Below are positions 1 through 6,999 of a DNA stretch of 64,000 nucleotides, in pieces (positions within the stretch are counted from its first letter, which is position 1; each line of letters opens with the position of its first letter). The notes beneath the pieces were generated by a model. The model had not been told where the DNA came from. It was given only the letters and a program-made list of their open reading frames with translations, and searched no databases. This DNA is from Chryseobacterium oryctis (GTDB lineage Bacteria; Bacteroidota; Bacteroidia; Flavobacteriales; Weeksellaceae): positions 124,001 to 188,000 of the forward strand of contig NZ_JAPDHV010000004.1 in assembly GCF_025971925.1 (NCBI RefSeq), given 5' to 3'. Both the position numbers and the translations under genes were made by a program.

Positions 1-1
1 C

Positions 2-601
2 ATTCATATTCCTATTATTTTGACGGTTTCTTTGCCTCTGTTTTTGGGTTGGGCATTTCCGCAAATATTTACACCAATCCATGTTATTTTCTTAGAAATT
101 GTAATGGGACCTACATGCTCTATCGTTTACGAAAATGAACCAATGGAAAAAAATACAATGAAAAGACCTCCACGAATAATGAGTGAAACTTTTTTGAATT
201 GGCGAGAACTCACCATAAGTATTATTCAGGGATTGGTAATCACTCTCGGAATACTATTTATATATCAGTTTTCTGTTCAAAACGGAGGGAATGAAGAAAA
301 AACAAGGGCAATGGTTTTCAGTACCCTTATTTTCGCGAATATATTACTAAGTTTAGTCAATCGTTCCTTCTATTACAGTGTATTTGAGAGTTTCAAAAAT
401 CGTAATGTTTTATTAGCGTTCATTTCCATATCAGTTATTGTATTATTATTTGTAATACTTTATATAAAGCCGGTTTCTGTGTTTTTTAAAGTAACAAGTC
501 TTAATGCAAATGAGTTGGGATGGGCTTTACTTACAGCAGCAGTTTCTGTTCTCTGGTTTGAATTGTATAAACTGATTAAAAGAATTTCCGGTAAAAAGTA
601 G
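2..601 (+). CDS. Cation-translocating P-type ATPase, C-terminal part (5' end outside window)
   Basis: Only the last ~199 residues are present; the frame is open from base 2, so the gene begins before the window. The fragment matches the membrane region after the catalytic domains of calcium/cation P-type ATPases: it opens with HIPI, has the ENEP...KRPPR loop typical of this region, then about four hydrophobic helices and a basic tail ending KRISGKK. The phosphorylation (DKTGT) and nucleotide domains would lie upstream and cannot be seen. The likely role is ATP-driven cation export across the inner membrane; the ion cannot be told from this part. A hairpin terminator follows directly. Confidence 0.85.
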   Translation: MHIPIILTVSLPLFLGWAFPQIFTPIHVIFLEIVMGPTCSIVYENEPMEKNTMKRPPRIMSETFLNWRELTISIIQGLVITLGILFIYQFSVQNGGNEEKTRAMVFSTLIFANILLSLVNRSFYYSVFESFKNRNVLLAFISISVIVLLFVILYIKPVSVFFKVTSLNANELGWALLTAAVSVLWFELYKLIKRISGKK

Positions 602-621
602 TTAAATAAATATCAGCACTA

Positions 622-651
622 AAGCATTGAGAATTTCTCAGTGCTTTTTTT
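622..651 (+). terminator. Intrinsic terminator after the P-type ATPase gene
   Basis: A 10-bp stem (one G-T pair) with a five-base loop is followed by a run of seven T. It lies 20 bases after the stop codon and separates the ATPase from the next gene. Confidence 0.75.
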
Positions 652-690
652 AATTTTGTCATTAGATAATTTCATGAAAAATCAATTAGA

Positions 691-1983
691 ATGATGGATA
701 AAACCTCGAAACTCAACGATTCTTGGGAGAAAATTTTTAATAAATATAAAATTCTCGAAAAGATTTCAGATGAAGGACATTTTAATATAACAGCAACGGA
801 AATCAACGAGTTTAGAGAGGCAAGATTGATGACAAAATTTGATCACAAATCTCAGCTTCCAAAGCTTTTTCATGAACATGATTTGTCTATTTTACCCACT
901 TCCAGAGGCGGATATGTAATTGGCGCTTTCAAAACTTTCCATGAGTTTAATGATGATGATACTTCTGTTTCAAAAATTAATTTTCCTGCTTTTTTAGAGA
1001 GTCTGGATTTTAAAAATATTACGAGTGAAGCAGCGGCAATTAATTGTGCTTTTGTATCTAATATTTTGCAGGATTTTGTAGGAGAAAAAGCATTGTTTCC
1101 CACTGTAAGCGGAAGAATGGGATCTTCTGTTTTTGACTTTGATATCAATTCTTCAAACGGACTTTTTAAAGTAAATGTTGAAAATTCGCAGGTTGAAATT
1201 GATGGAGGATACGAAGGGGAACTTTCTTTAAGTATTATTGAAGCTAAAAATTATATTTCGAAAGATTTTCTTGTAAGGCAGTTGTATTATCCTTACAGAT
1301 TATGGAATGAAAGGGTAAAAAAGCATGTGAGACCGATTTTTCTTACCTATTCTAATGGTATTTTTCATTTAAGAGAATATGAATTTACAGAAGTCCAGAA
1401 ATATAATTCTTTGGTGCTGGTTCAGCATAAAAAATATACTGTACATGAAGGAAGTTTAACGTTTAATGTTCTGCAAGAACTCATTGATAAAACAGAAATC
1501 GTAAAAGAGCCTGAAATTCCGTTTCCTCAGGCTGATAGTTTTGAAAGGGTGGTTAATTTAGGAGAGTTACTTTTTGAGAAAGAATTTATATCTAAAGAAG
1601 ATATCACAAGAAATTATGATTTTGATGCCCGACAAACGGATTACTACTCCAATGCCGGAAAATATTTGGGGATTTTAGAGATAGGAAAAGATATTTTGAC
1701 TGGACAAATTGGCTGTTATTTGACCTCTACGGGCAAACGTCTTTTTAACCTTAACATTTTTGATAGGCAAAAAGAATTCATTAAGCTTATAATTGCACAT
1801 TCTGTTTTTAAGCAGACTTTAAAATTAGCACTTGAAAATAAGCAAATTCCTACAAAAGATGATGTAGTAGAAGTAATGATGAAATCAAATCTATACAATG
1901 TAAATTCTGAATCTACCTACAGAAGAAGATCTTCAACAGTTTTGGGGTGGCTGAACTGGATTGTAAGGCAGATCGAGGAGTAA
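691..1983 (+). CDS. PD-(D/E)XK nuclease, type II restriction-enzyme-like protein
   Basis: The 430-residue protein begins MMDKTSKLND (ATG at 691 or 694). It resembles, from memory, a family annotated as type II restriction enzymes, recognised by the N-terminal stretch with FREARLMTKFDH and ILPTSRGGYVIG. A nuclease core is visible: E169-I-D171 in VEIDGGYEG, then E184-A-K186 in SIIEAKN, which fits D...ExK of the PD-(D/E)XK fold, followed by a helix with RQLYYPYRLW. The C-terminal third (about 270-430) looks like a winged-helix region. No DNA methyltransferase is encoded nearby, so it is either an orphan or has a partner elsewhere. A terminator precedes it and the ThiF gene behind it has its own promoter, so it is probably a single-gene unit. 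Family call moderate; nuclease motif clear by eye. Confidence 0.6.
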   Translation: MMDKTSKLNDSWEKIFNKYKILEKISDEGHFNITATEINEFREARLMTKFDHKSQLPKLFHEHDLSILPTSRGGYVIGAFKTFHEFNDDDTSVSKINFPAFLESLDFKNITSEAAAINCAFVSNILQDFVGEKALFPTVSGRMGSSVFDFDINSSNGLFKVNVENSQVEIDGGYEGELSLSIIEAKNYISKDFLVRQLYYPYRLWNERVKKHVRPIFLTYSNGIFHLREYEFTEVQKYNSLVLVQHKKYTVHEGSLTFNVLQELIDKTEIVKEPEIPFPQADSFERVVNLGELLFEKEFISKEDITRNYDFDARQTDYYSNAGKYLGILEIGKDILTGQIGCYLTSTGKRLFNLNIFDRQKEFIKLIIAHSVFKQTLKLALENKQIPTKDDVVEVMMKSNLYNVNSESTYRRRSSTVLGWLNWIVRQIEE

Positions 1984-2008
1984 TTTTATTATCTTAAAAT
2001 TTATAAAA

Positions 2009-2024
2009 CTACTATGTTGTGTAG
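2009..2024. promoter_or_regulatory. Regulator dyad CTACTA-N4-GTGTAG before the ThiF gene
   Basis: A 16-bp imperfect inverted repeat whose right half, GTGTAG, is identical to the right halves of the dyads at 3640, 4352 and 4375. Its centre (2016.5) is 30.5 bp before the T of the -7 element at 2047, the same spacing as at the other two promoters. Likely a binding site for the LuxR-type regulator at 2825-3583 (inference). Confidence 0.65.
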
Positions 2025-2046
2025 CGATATAGTTTGCGAAAAGAGA

Positions 2047-2054
2047 TAATTTTG
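2047..2054 (+). promoter_or_regulatory. -7 promoter element TAATTTTG for the ThiF gene
   Basis: Exact match to the Bacteroidota -7 consensus TAnnTTTG, 22 bases after the dyad at 2009-2024 and 21 bases before the ATG at 2076. No good -33 TTG is seen at normal spacing, which fits an activator-dependent promoter. Confidence 0.6.
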
Positions 2055-2075
2055 AAGGAAATTAAAATTTAAATT

Positions 2076-2822
2076 ATGGAAGAGAGATATTCCAGAAATC
2101 GACTTTACATTAATGAAGAAGAACAAGAAGCTATTAAATCTGTTCCAATTCTCTTCGCAGGAAGCGGAATAGGAAGTAATATTGCTGAATGTGCTTTGCG
2201 TATAGGTTTTGAGAATATTACAATTGTAGATGGTGATACTGTCGAATTATCAAACCTTAACAGGCAAAATTATACCGAAAAAGATATTTCTGAGTATAAG
2301 TCAAAAGCCTTGTATGAAAGGTTAAAATCAATTAATCCAAATGCTGATATCAAGTATATTCAAGACTTTATCACATTTGAAAATATTGAAAAAATAATTG
2401 AGGGACATGAAATAGCCGTTAATGCATTAGATTTTACAAGCAATATTCCTCTTTATTTTGATGAATTATGCAGAAAAAGTAATATTCCTGTTGTGCATCC
2501 TTATAATCTTGGTTGGGCCGGTCTTGTTGCAGTGATTTCTCCTACAGGTCCTTCTTTGAATAGCATCTCGAATGATGAAAAATTTAATGAACTGAAAATG
2601 GTGGAGTATGTCACAGGTTATTTAAGGTTTTGGGAGAAACGCAATGTTTGGCTGGAAGAAATTATAAAGTCTTATAAGGCTGAAGAAGAGGTTTTACCTC
2701 CTCCTCAGTTATCAATTGGCTCTTGGATTGTAGGAGCTATGTGTGCAAATATTATGTTTAATATAGCAACTGAAAAAGGGTATAAAAGATTTCCTGAGTT
2801 TTACTTTAGCTCTATAATGTAA
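2076..2822 (+). CDS. ThiF/E1-like adenylyltransferase
   Basis: The 248-residue protein has the nucleotide-binding core of ThiF/MoeB/E1 enzymes: G29-S-G-I-G33 in the first turn, VDGD at 51-54, SNLNRQ at 59-64 and lysine 75. This fold adenylates a C-terminal carboxylate of a protein or peptide, or a small acid. The zinc-binding CxxC pairs of MoeB/ThiF are absent and I see no conserved catalytic-cysteine motif, so it may adenylate without forming a thioester. It has its own dyad promoter, the same type as the acyltransferase and peptide-operon promoters, so it probably belongs to that system. It converges with the LuxR gene, leaving only two bases between the stops. Substrate unknown. Confidence 0.75.
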   Translation: MEERYSRNRLYINEEEQEAIKSVPILFAGSGIGSNIAECALRIGFENITIVDGDTVELSNLNRQNYTEKDISEYKSKALYERLKSINPNADIKYIQDFITFENIEKIIEGHEIAVNALDFTSNIPLYFDELCRKSNIPVVHPYNLGWAGLVAVISPTGPSLNSISNDEKFNELKMVEYVTGYLRFWEKRNVWLEEIIKSYKAEEEVLPPPQLSIGSWIVGAMCANIMFNIATEKGYKRFPEFYFSSIM

Positions 2823-2824
2823 CT

Positions 2825-3583
2825 TTATAAAAGTTTATTATTTTTTGCATACGCTAATGCTTCGGTAATGTTGTTTACCCCTATTTTTTCAAAAAGCTTT
2901 CTTCTATGAAATTTTACAGTATCAGCAGATACGAAAATTTTAGATGCAATTTCATTAATTGTTAATCCGCTGGCGTAGAGACTTATAATTTCAAGTTCCC
3001 TTTGAGAAAGCTTTTTCTTTTCTTCTTTTATCCATCTGTTTTCGTCAAGATTATATTTCCAGATAATATCAGAGTTTTCTTTTGTTATAGAAATATTTCC
3101 TGCTGAGTTTGTAGATGAAAGTGATACGATGCACATTGCTTTCCAGATTTTTCCGTTCTGAGTAAGGAACATCGGAGTAAGCTTATGGTTGATAAGGATT
3201 ACATTTTTTTTATCATTCACTATGTGAAAATCGTAAGAAATAGTATACATTTTTCTTTCTTCGAAAGGTAATTTGTCATAGAACTCAAATCCCACCTCAT
3301 TGATTTTAAGAAGAAGTTCCTGATCTTCATTGAGTACATTTCTAAAATAAAAAGCATATCCTAAATCTCTGACTTCTTCAGGCGATAATCCGCAAAGAAA
3401 GAGAGGGTTTTCGGAAACATATTCAAATGATTTTTTCTCGTAATCTATGATATATAAACTTTGATAAGTAATTCTGGCAAAGGCTTTTACTATTTCCAGA
3501 TAATCTCCTGTTTGTTTAATTTCAAAATCTGATATACCATTAACCTCATTTTTCTCCGAGAAAAATTTTTTTATTTCATCCAT
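2825..3583 (-). CDS. LuxR-type transcriptional regulator with PAS-like sensor domain
   Basis: I chose the ATG at 3583 (MDEIKK, 252 residues); upstream in-frame codons would run through the operator dyads. Residues about 25-160 look like a PAS-type sensor fold (QSLYIIDYEKKSFEYVSEN) rather than the acyl-homoserine-lactone-binding domain of classical LuxR. Residues 190-250 are a LuxR/GerE helix-turn-helix: LSQRELEIISLYASG, EIASKIFVS, DTVKFHRRKLFEKIGV. It is divergent from the LuxI-fold gene at 3705, and the 121-bp gap holds two dyads. It is the obvious candidate to bind the CTACAC-N4-GTGTAG sites and may regulate itself: the dyad at 3601 sits three bases from a weak -7 motif (AATATTTG, minus strand). 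Confidence 0.85.
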   Translation of the reverse strand: MDEIKKFFSEKNEVNGISDFEIKQTGDYLEIVKAFARITYQSLYIIDYEKKSFEYVSENPLFLCGLSPEEVRDLGYAFYFRNVLNEDQELLLKINEVGFEFYDKLPFEERKMYTISYDFHIVNDKKNVILINHKLTPMFLTQNGKIWKAMCIVSLSSTNSAGNISITKENSDIIWKYNLDENRWIKEEKKKLSQRELEIISLYASGLTINEIASKIFVSADTVKFHRRKLFEKIGVNNITEALAYAKNNKLL

Positions 3584-3600
3584 AATTAACAAATATTTTA

Positions 3601-3616
3601 CTACACAAAAGAGTAG
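3601..3616. promoter_or_regulatory. Upstream regulator dyad CTACAC-N4-GAGTAG
   Basis: Near-copy of the dyad at 3640 with one mismatch in the right half; its start is 39 bp away. It lies just upstream of the luxR-type gene on the minus strand and could mediate autoregulation or cooperative binding. Confidence 0.55.
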
Positions 3617-3639
3617 TTTCACATCACTATTTAACAAAT

Positions 3640-3655
3640 CTACACAAAAGTGTAG
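3640..3655. promoter_or_regulatory. Perfect regulator dyad CTACAC-AAAA-GTGTAG
   Basis: Perfect six-base inverted repeat around AAAA. The centre (3647.5) is 30.5 bp upstream of the -7 element at 3678. With transcription starting a few bases after that element, the site would centre near -43, the usual position of lux-box-type activator sites. This is the best copy of the motif. Confidence 0.7.
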
Positions 3656-3677
3656 CAAAAAACAAGGTGAGCATTAA

Positions 3678-3685
3678 TAATTTTA
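3678..3685 (+). promoter_or_regulatory. -7 promoter element TAATTTTA for the acyltransferase gene
   Basis: Matches TAnnTTTG at all but the last base, 22 bases after the perfect dyad and 19 bases before the ATG at 3705. Confidence 0.5.
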
Positions 3686-3704
3686 GTAAAAATTAATCAA
3701 CACC

Positions 3705-4349
3705 ATGGGAAAATTACAAAATTATTCATTTAGCAATATCAGTTTATATAATCTAGCTAAGTTTGTTGTAGAGGAAAATTTTATTCATCATAATTGTGAT
3801 TCTTTTGAGAATTTGACAAATGATGTAATTTCGGTTTATAAGGAAGAATCTTTACTAAACGGATCTATCGTTTTCTTTTCTAAAAGTACTACAAGTAATG
3901 ATATTACAGGGTCAATTAGGGTATTAAACTGGAATAGGGTAGATGTTCTTCCTATTCAGAAGATTTTTAATATTGATCCTAATCAAATTATTCCGGATCC
4001 AAACGTAAATATCTGGCATATAGGAAGGTTTGCCGTTAAAAAAAATGCGGATAAATCAGGGTTCAAAACTTTTAAAACTTTGATGGCTTCGGCTATTAAT
4101 GAGGTTTGTAAAAAGAAAAACTCTGTAGTATTGGCAGAATGTGATGCTAAGCTTTTAAAAACATTAAATTTATTGGGTATTGAGAGTATTGTATTAGCTG
4201 ATTCTATTGAATATCTTGGCTCGGAGACAATTCCTGTATTGCTTACATATAAAGGACTTTATGCTTTTTTAGAGAAAAACAGAAACCTTTTACATAAAGG
4301 CAACAAAAATTCATTTTATAGAGAGATAATTCTTCAGCAAATTGCTTAA
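3705..4349 (+). CDS. LuxI-like / GNAT-fold acyltransferase (candidate signal synthase)
   Basis: The 214-residue protein follows the layout of autoinducer synthases: ITGSIRVLNW (67-76) occupies the place of the LuxI GxxRLLPT strand, and IWHIGRFAV (103-111) parallels LuxI ELSRFAV. A helix (KTLMASAINEVCKK) and the strand SVVLAECDA come next. It lacks a signal peptide and is cytoplasmic. It is divergent from a LuxR-type gene and has a dyad-controlled promoter, which would give positive feedback as in luxI genes. The classical AHL product is not implied: the regulator has a PAS-like rather than AHL-type sensor. It may make an N-acyl amino-acid-type signal, or modify a peptide. Fold call fairly firm; product unknown. 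Confidence 0.7.
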   Translation: MGKLQNYSFSNISLYNLAKFVVEENFIHHNCDSFENLTNDVISVYKEESLLNGSIVFFSKSTTSNDITGSIRVLNWNRVDVLPIQKIFNIDPNQIIPDPNVNIWHIGRFAVKKNADKSGFKTFKTLMASAINEVCKKKNSVVLAECDAKLLKTLNLLGIESIVLADSIEYLGSETIPVLLTYKGLYAFLEKNRNLLHKGNKNSFYREIILQQIA

Positions 4350-4351
4350 AA

Positions 4352-4367
4352 CTACCCTTTAGTGTAG
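4352..4367. promoter_or_regulatory. Upstream dyad CTACCC-N4-GTGTAG before the peptide operon
   Basis: Right half identical to the motif, one mismatch in the left half. It lies two bases after the acyltransferase stop codon, with its start 23 bp before the next dyad. Confidence 0.6.
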
Positions 4368-4374
4368 TATTAAA

Positions 4375-4390
4375 CTAAACTATAGTGTAG
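4375..4390. promoter_or_regulatory. Promoter-proximal dyad CTAAAC-N4-GTGTAG before the peptide operon
   Basis: Centre at 4382.5, 30.5 bp upstream of the -7 element at 4413, the same geometry as the ThiF and acyltransferase promoters. Two tandem sites suggest strong or cooperative activation of the operon. Confidence 0.65.
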
Positions 4391-4412
4391 TGTTTTTGTT
4401 TTTTGAAGTAGT

Positions 4413-4420
4413 TAATATTG
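4413..4420 (+). promoter_or_regulatory. -7 promoter element TAATATTG of the peptide operon
   Basis: Seven of eight bases match TAnnTTTG when the two n positions are counted; 22 bases after the dyad and 35 bases before the ATG at 4456. Confidence 0.5.
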
Positions 4421-4455
4421 TAAAAGAAAAACTAACCAACCAAAATAAATAATCG

Positions 4456-5937
4456 ATGAAAATCATAAAATCATTAATATTTGAAAAAAAGAACTGGATT
4501 AGCGCATTAGGAGTTTCTGCATTAGTAATGTCTTGTTCTGATAATAGTAATGTATATGGAATTCTAAATAAAGATAAAAGTATTAATTATAAAAGCGCTT
4601 TTGAATTTATCAAGAAAAATGCAATTCTAAATTTTCATATCAGTGCAGCTGGGGCTCAGGAGCAAGATTCAAAATTTATTAAAGATGAGGATATCAAAGA
4701 AAATATTGAGCTGTCTTATAATAAATCTAAAGAATTAATCACCTCTAATGCCATTTCGGATTATAGTTTTATCAATTTTGTTCTTCCTTATAAAGTAAAT
4801 TATTCTAATGATTTTAATTGGAGAAAAAAGGTTCTTAAAAATTATGAGCTTCCTAAAAATTATACTTTAAATTCTGAAAAAGCTGTAATAGAATCTACCA
4901 ATTATTTGAATAATCAAATTAAGAGTTTAAAAATACCTTATTCAGATCCTTATCCGCAGGAAGATTACTGGTCGTTCAACAATTTACTTCAAGAGAAAAA
5001 AGGTTCGGATATTGCCTTAGTAAACTTGGCAAGTTATATCAATAGAGCCAACGGAATACCCGTTACTATAGATTATGCTCCTGTTTGGGGAAATGCAGAC
5101 GGAGGAAAAGCTTGGAATGCTTTAGTAATAGATCAGAAAAAATCTTATCCTTTTGCAGGTGGAGTTGATAATGTAGGAGTATTTAATCCCAAAAAAATTA
5201 TTAATAGTTTAAAAGATACAATTAATAACTCTTATACCATCTCTAAGGTCTATAGGAGAGGTTTTATTCCTGACACGACATCTGTTTATTTGAAATATTA
5301 CAGCAGATTAAGCAAAATGGGCTTCACTTCTACTTATTCTGATATTGATGTGACAGATAAGTATACAAAAACCATAAAATATAATGTAAACGGATTTTAT
5401 AATGATAAAACTGAAGTTGCATTACTTTCCGTGTTCAGTTTCAACAGATGGCTTCCAATAGCGGCAATTAGTCCGAAAAACAAGCAAATGGTTTTCGATA
5501 AAGTAGGTGTGGGTGCTTTATATCTTGTACACACAGAAGACGACAATAATTCCAAAAAGTCTTTGTTTTATGTGAACAAAGAGGGAAAACTATTATTTTT
5601 TGATAAGTCTAAAAGGTCTAAAATAGATATCAGCCAAACAGAATCTGTAACGACAAAGTTGAGGAATTTAGCTATCAATAATAGAAACTCCCCAAATATT
5701 CAGCCACTGGTAAATAAAGCTATAGATACTAAGCTAGAAGATGGTGTATCTTATACACTTTATAAACTTACAGATAGCAGTTGGGAAAAACAAGAAACAA
5801 AATCTGTAGTGAATAATAAGTTGTCATTTTCGGCTCAATATCAAGATGGAATTTATCTTGCTGCGCTTGAAAAAGATAACAATATCAATTCTAAAAGAGC
5901 TTTTATTCTCATTGGAGGTAAAGTAGTCTTTATTTAA
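4456..5937 (+). CDS. Lipoprotein with degenerate transglutaminase-like domain
   Basis: The 493-residue protein starts with a lipoprotein signal (SALVMSC, lipid Cys27), so it is exported and anchored. Residues about 176-240 follow the transglutaminase-like pattern of Bacteroidota surface proteins: LVNLASYINRANGIPV, then VWGNADGGKAWNALV and YPFAGG. The catalytic residues are missing: there is no cysteine in residues 176-200, and the His that normally precedes the W-N pair is Lys218. It is therefore probably a binding or scaffold protein rather than an enzyme. The C-terminal ~200 residues look like beta-rich modules. It is the first gene of the operon carrying the small peptides, so it may handle or display them (inference). 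Confidence 0.65.
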   Translation: MKIIKSLIFEKKNWISALGVSALVMSCSDNSNVYGILNKDKSINYKSAFEFIKKNAILNFHISAAGAQEQDSKFIKDEDIKENIELSYNKSKELITSNAISDYSFINFVLPYKVNYSNDFNWRKKVLKNYELPKNYTLNSEKAVIESTNYLNNQIKSLKIPYSDPYPQEDYWSFNNLLQEKKGSDIALVNLASYINRANGIPVTIDYAPVWGNADGGKAWNALVIDQKKSYPFAGGVDNVGVFNPKKIINSLKDTINNSYTISKVYRRGFIPDTTSVYLKYYSRLSKMGFTSTYSDIDVTDKYTKTIKYNVNGFYNDKTEVALLSVFSFNRWLPIAAISPKNKQMVFDKVGVGALYLVHTEDDNNSKKSLFYVNKEGKLLFFDKSKRSKIDISQTESVTTKLRNLAINNRNSPNIQPLVNKAIDTKLEDGVSYTLYKLTDSSWEKQETKSVVNNKLSFSAQYQDGIYLAALEKDNNINSKRAFILIGGKVVFI

Positions 5938-5968
5938 AACTAATAACCATTTTATATAAACTAAATCT

Positions 5969-5985
5969 TTTCTCAATCTGAGAAA
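5969..5985 (+). other. Hairpin in the leader of the peptide array
   Basis: Seven-base stem TTTCTCA/TGAGAAA with a three-base loop, not followed by a T run. It may mark an mRNA processing or stability point between the lipoprotein gene and the peptide genes. A second short palindrome (GGAAAATTTTTCC-like) follows at about 5992-6004. Confidence 0.35.
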
Positions 5986-6033
5986 GGCAAGGGAAAATTT
6001 TTCCTAAAAATTAATAATCCAAAATTTTTTAAC

Positions 6034-6342
6034 ATGAAAAACTACAAAAAATTGCTTTTTGCAGGGTTAGCTATCGTACCCTTAGCTTTATCCTCTTGGA
6101 GCTCCACAGGCAACGAACCTCATTTGAAGAATGCTGAAGAGCAATTTCAACTTCCTTCTAATGGTGTAATTGGTCAACTAGACTTTACAAATGATGTTGT
6201 AATACAGTCTAAAACAGAACTTTCAGTTATGGTAGATCGTATTGACCTCGGACCTTATCAAAAGAAAATAGTTGTTACTTCAGTTATTCTTGAGCCAAGT
6301 TCAACATTATCTTTAGATGATATTATAAAAAATCATCAATAG
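6034..6342 (+). CDS. Small secreted peptide precursor, paralogue 1
   Basis: 102 residues. The N terminus MKNYKKLLFAGLAIVPLAL is a short basic, hydrophobic export signal followed by SSWSS, shared with the next five genes. No lipobox cysteine and no cysteine at all. The middle is variable and the C terminus ends LSLDDIIKNHQ, a version of the tail conserved across the array. It is the first and one of the most divergent copies. I do not recognise a known family; in context it looks like a secreted peptide or pheromone/toxin precursor. Confidence 0.7.
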   Translation: MKNYKKLLFAGLAIVPLALSSWSSTGNEPHLKNAEEQFQLPSNGVIGQLDFTNDVVIQSKTELSVMVDRIDLGPYQKKIVVTSVILEPSSTLSLDDIIKNHQ

Positions 6343-6360
6343 TAATTGAAATTTCTGAAT

Positions 6361-6659
6361 ATGAAAAGTTATAAGAAATTATTATTGGCTGGATTGGGTT
6401 TTATTCCTTTGCTTTTATCTTCTTGGGGCTCAACAAGTGATAAGGAGATTAATTTTATAGTTCTAAATTCAGACGGCGATTTTTTTAATGATGCTATTGG
6501 AACTTATGTTGTTACAAAGACAATAGGCCCTCAGAATCATTCAAAAAAACTGGTAAATGTTGAAGCAATAACAGAAAAGTTATAGGAACAACTAAAGATA
6601 TAGACACATCTACCCCTACAACTCCTACCATTAATTCAATCATTAACAATTACAAATAA
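6361..6659 (+). pseudogene. Small secreted peptide precursor, paralogue 2, frameshifted
   Basis: The frame opens at the ATG 6361 (MKSYKKLLLAGLGFIPLLL, aligned with the siblings; an earlier in-frame ATG at 6346 is less likely). It stops at 6583-6585 after ITEKL. One base missing in the A run at 6575-6578 explains the stop: with one extra A the frame continues VIGTTKDIDT... to INSIINNYK and a stop at 6657-6659, recovering the tail seen in all paralogues. This is either a true one-base deletion or an assembly error. As it stands the product lacks the conserved tail. Confidence 0.75.
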
Positions 6660-6684
6660 CAATAACCTTTTAAATTTTTTTATT

Positions 6685-6978
6685 ATGAAAAACTACAAAA
6701 AATTATTATTCGCGGGAATGGCAATCGTTCCTTTGGCATTGTCTTCTTGGACATCAGAAGCAAACTCATTAAACTTTGAAAATGGAGATGTAAACCAAAT
6801 CTCTTCTATCGAAGTAATCGGAGGTACAGCAGTAAGTAGCTCTGTAACAGTGAAAACAAAGAAGAAAATTATCTCTAAAGAAACTGTTGAAACTGTAAGT
6901 GTAGCTGAGAAATCAGTAGCTACAGGTTCTATCGAAACAGAATTATCATTTGACAAAATCGTAAAAGATTATCAATAA
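6685..6978 (+). CDS. Small secreted peptide precursor, paralogue 3
   Basis: 97 residues: export signal MKNYKKLLFAGMAIVP..LALSSWTSEANS, then NFENGDVNQISSIEVIGG, a Ser/Thr/Val/Lys-rich middle (about 52-80) and the tail LSFDKIVKDYQ. No cysteines. It is the first of three units that share long identical DNA. The tail motif (hydrophobic-x-F/L-D/N/G-x-I-V/I-x-x-Y/H-K/Q at the C terminus) is the most conserved part outside the signal region, as expected for a recognition sequence or mature peptide end. Function unknown. Confidence 0.75.
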   Translation: MKNYKKLLFAGMAIVPLALSSWTSEANSLNFENGDVNQISSIEVIGGTAVSSSVTVKTKKKIISKETVETVSVAEKSVATGSIETELSFDKIVKDYQ

Positions 6979-6999
6979 CCTATTTAAACATTTTTTATT

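Noticed and set aside
870..1148. 92-codon minus-strand frame in the restriction-like gene.
   Set aside because: Antisense shadow of the nuclease-coding frame with no family features.
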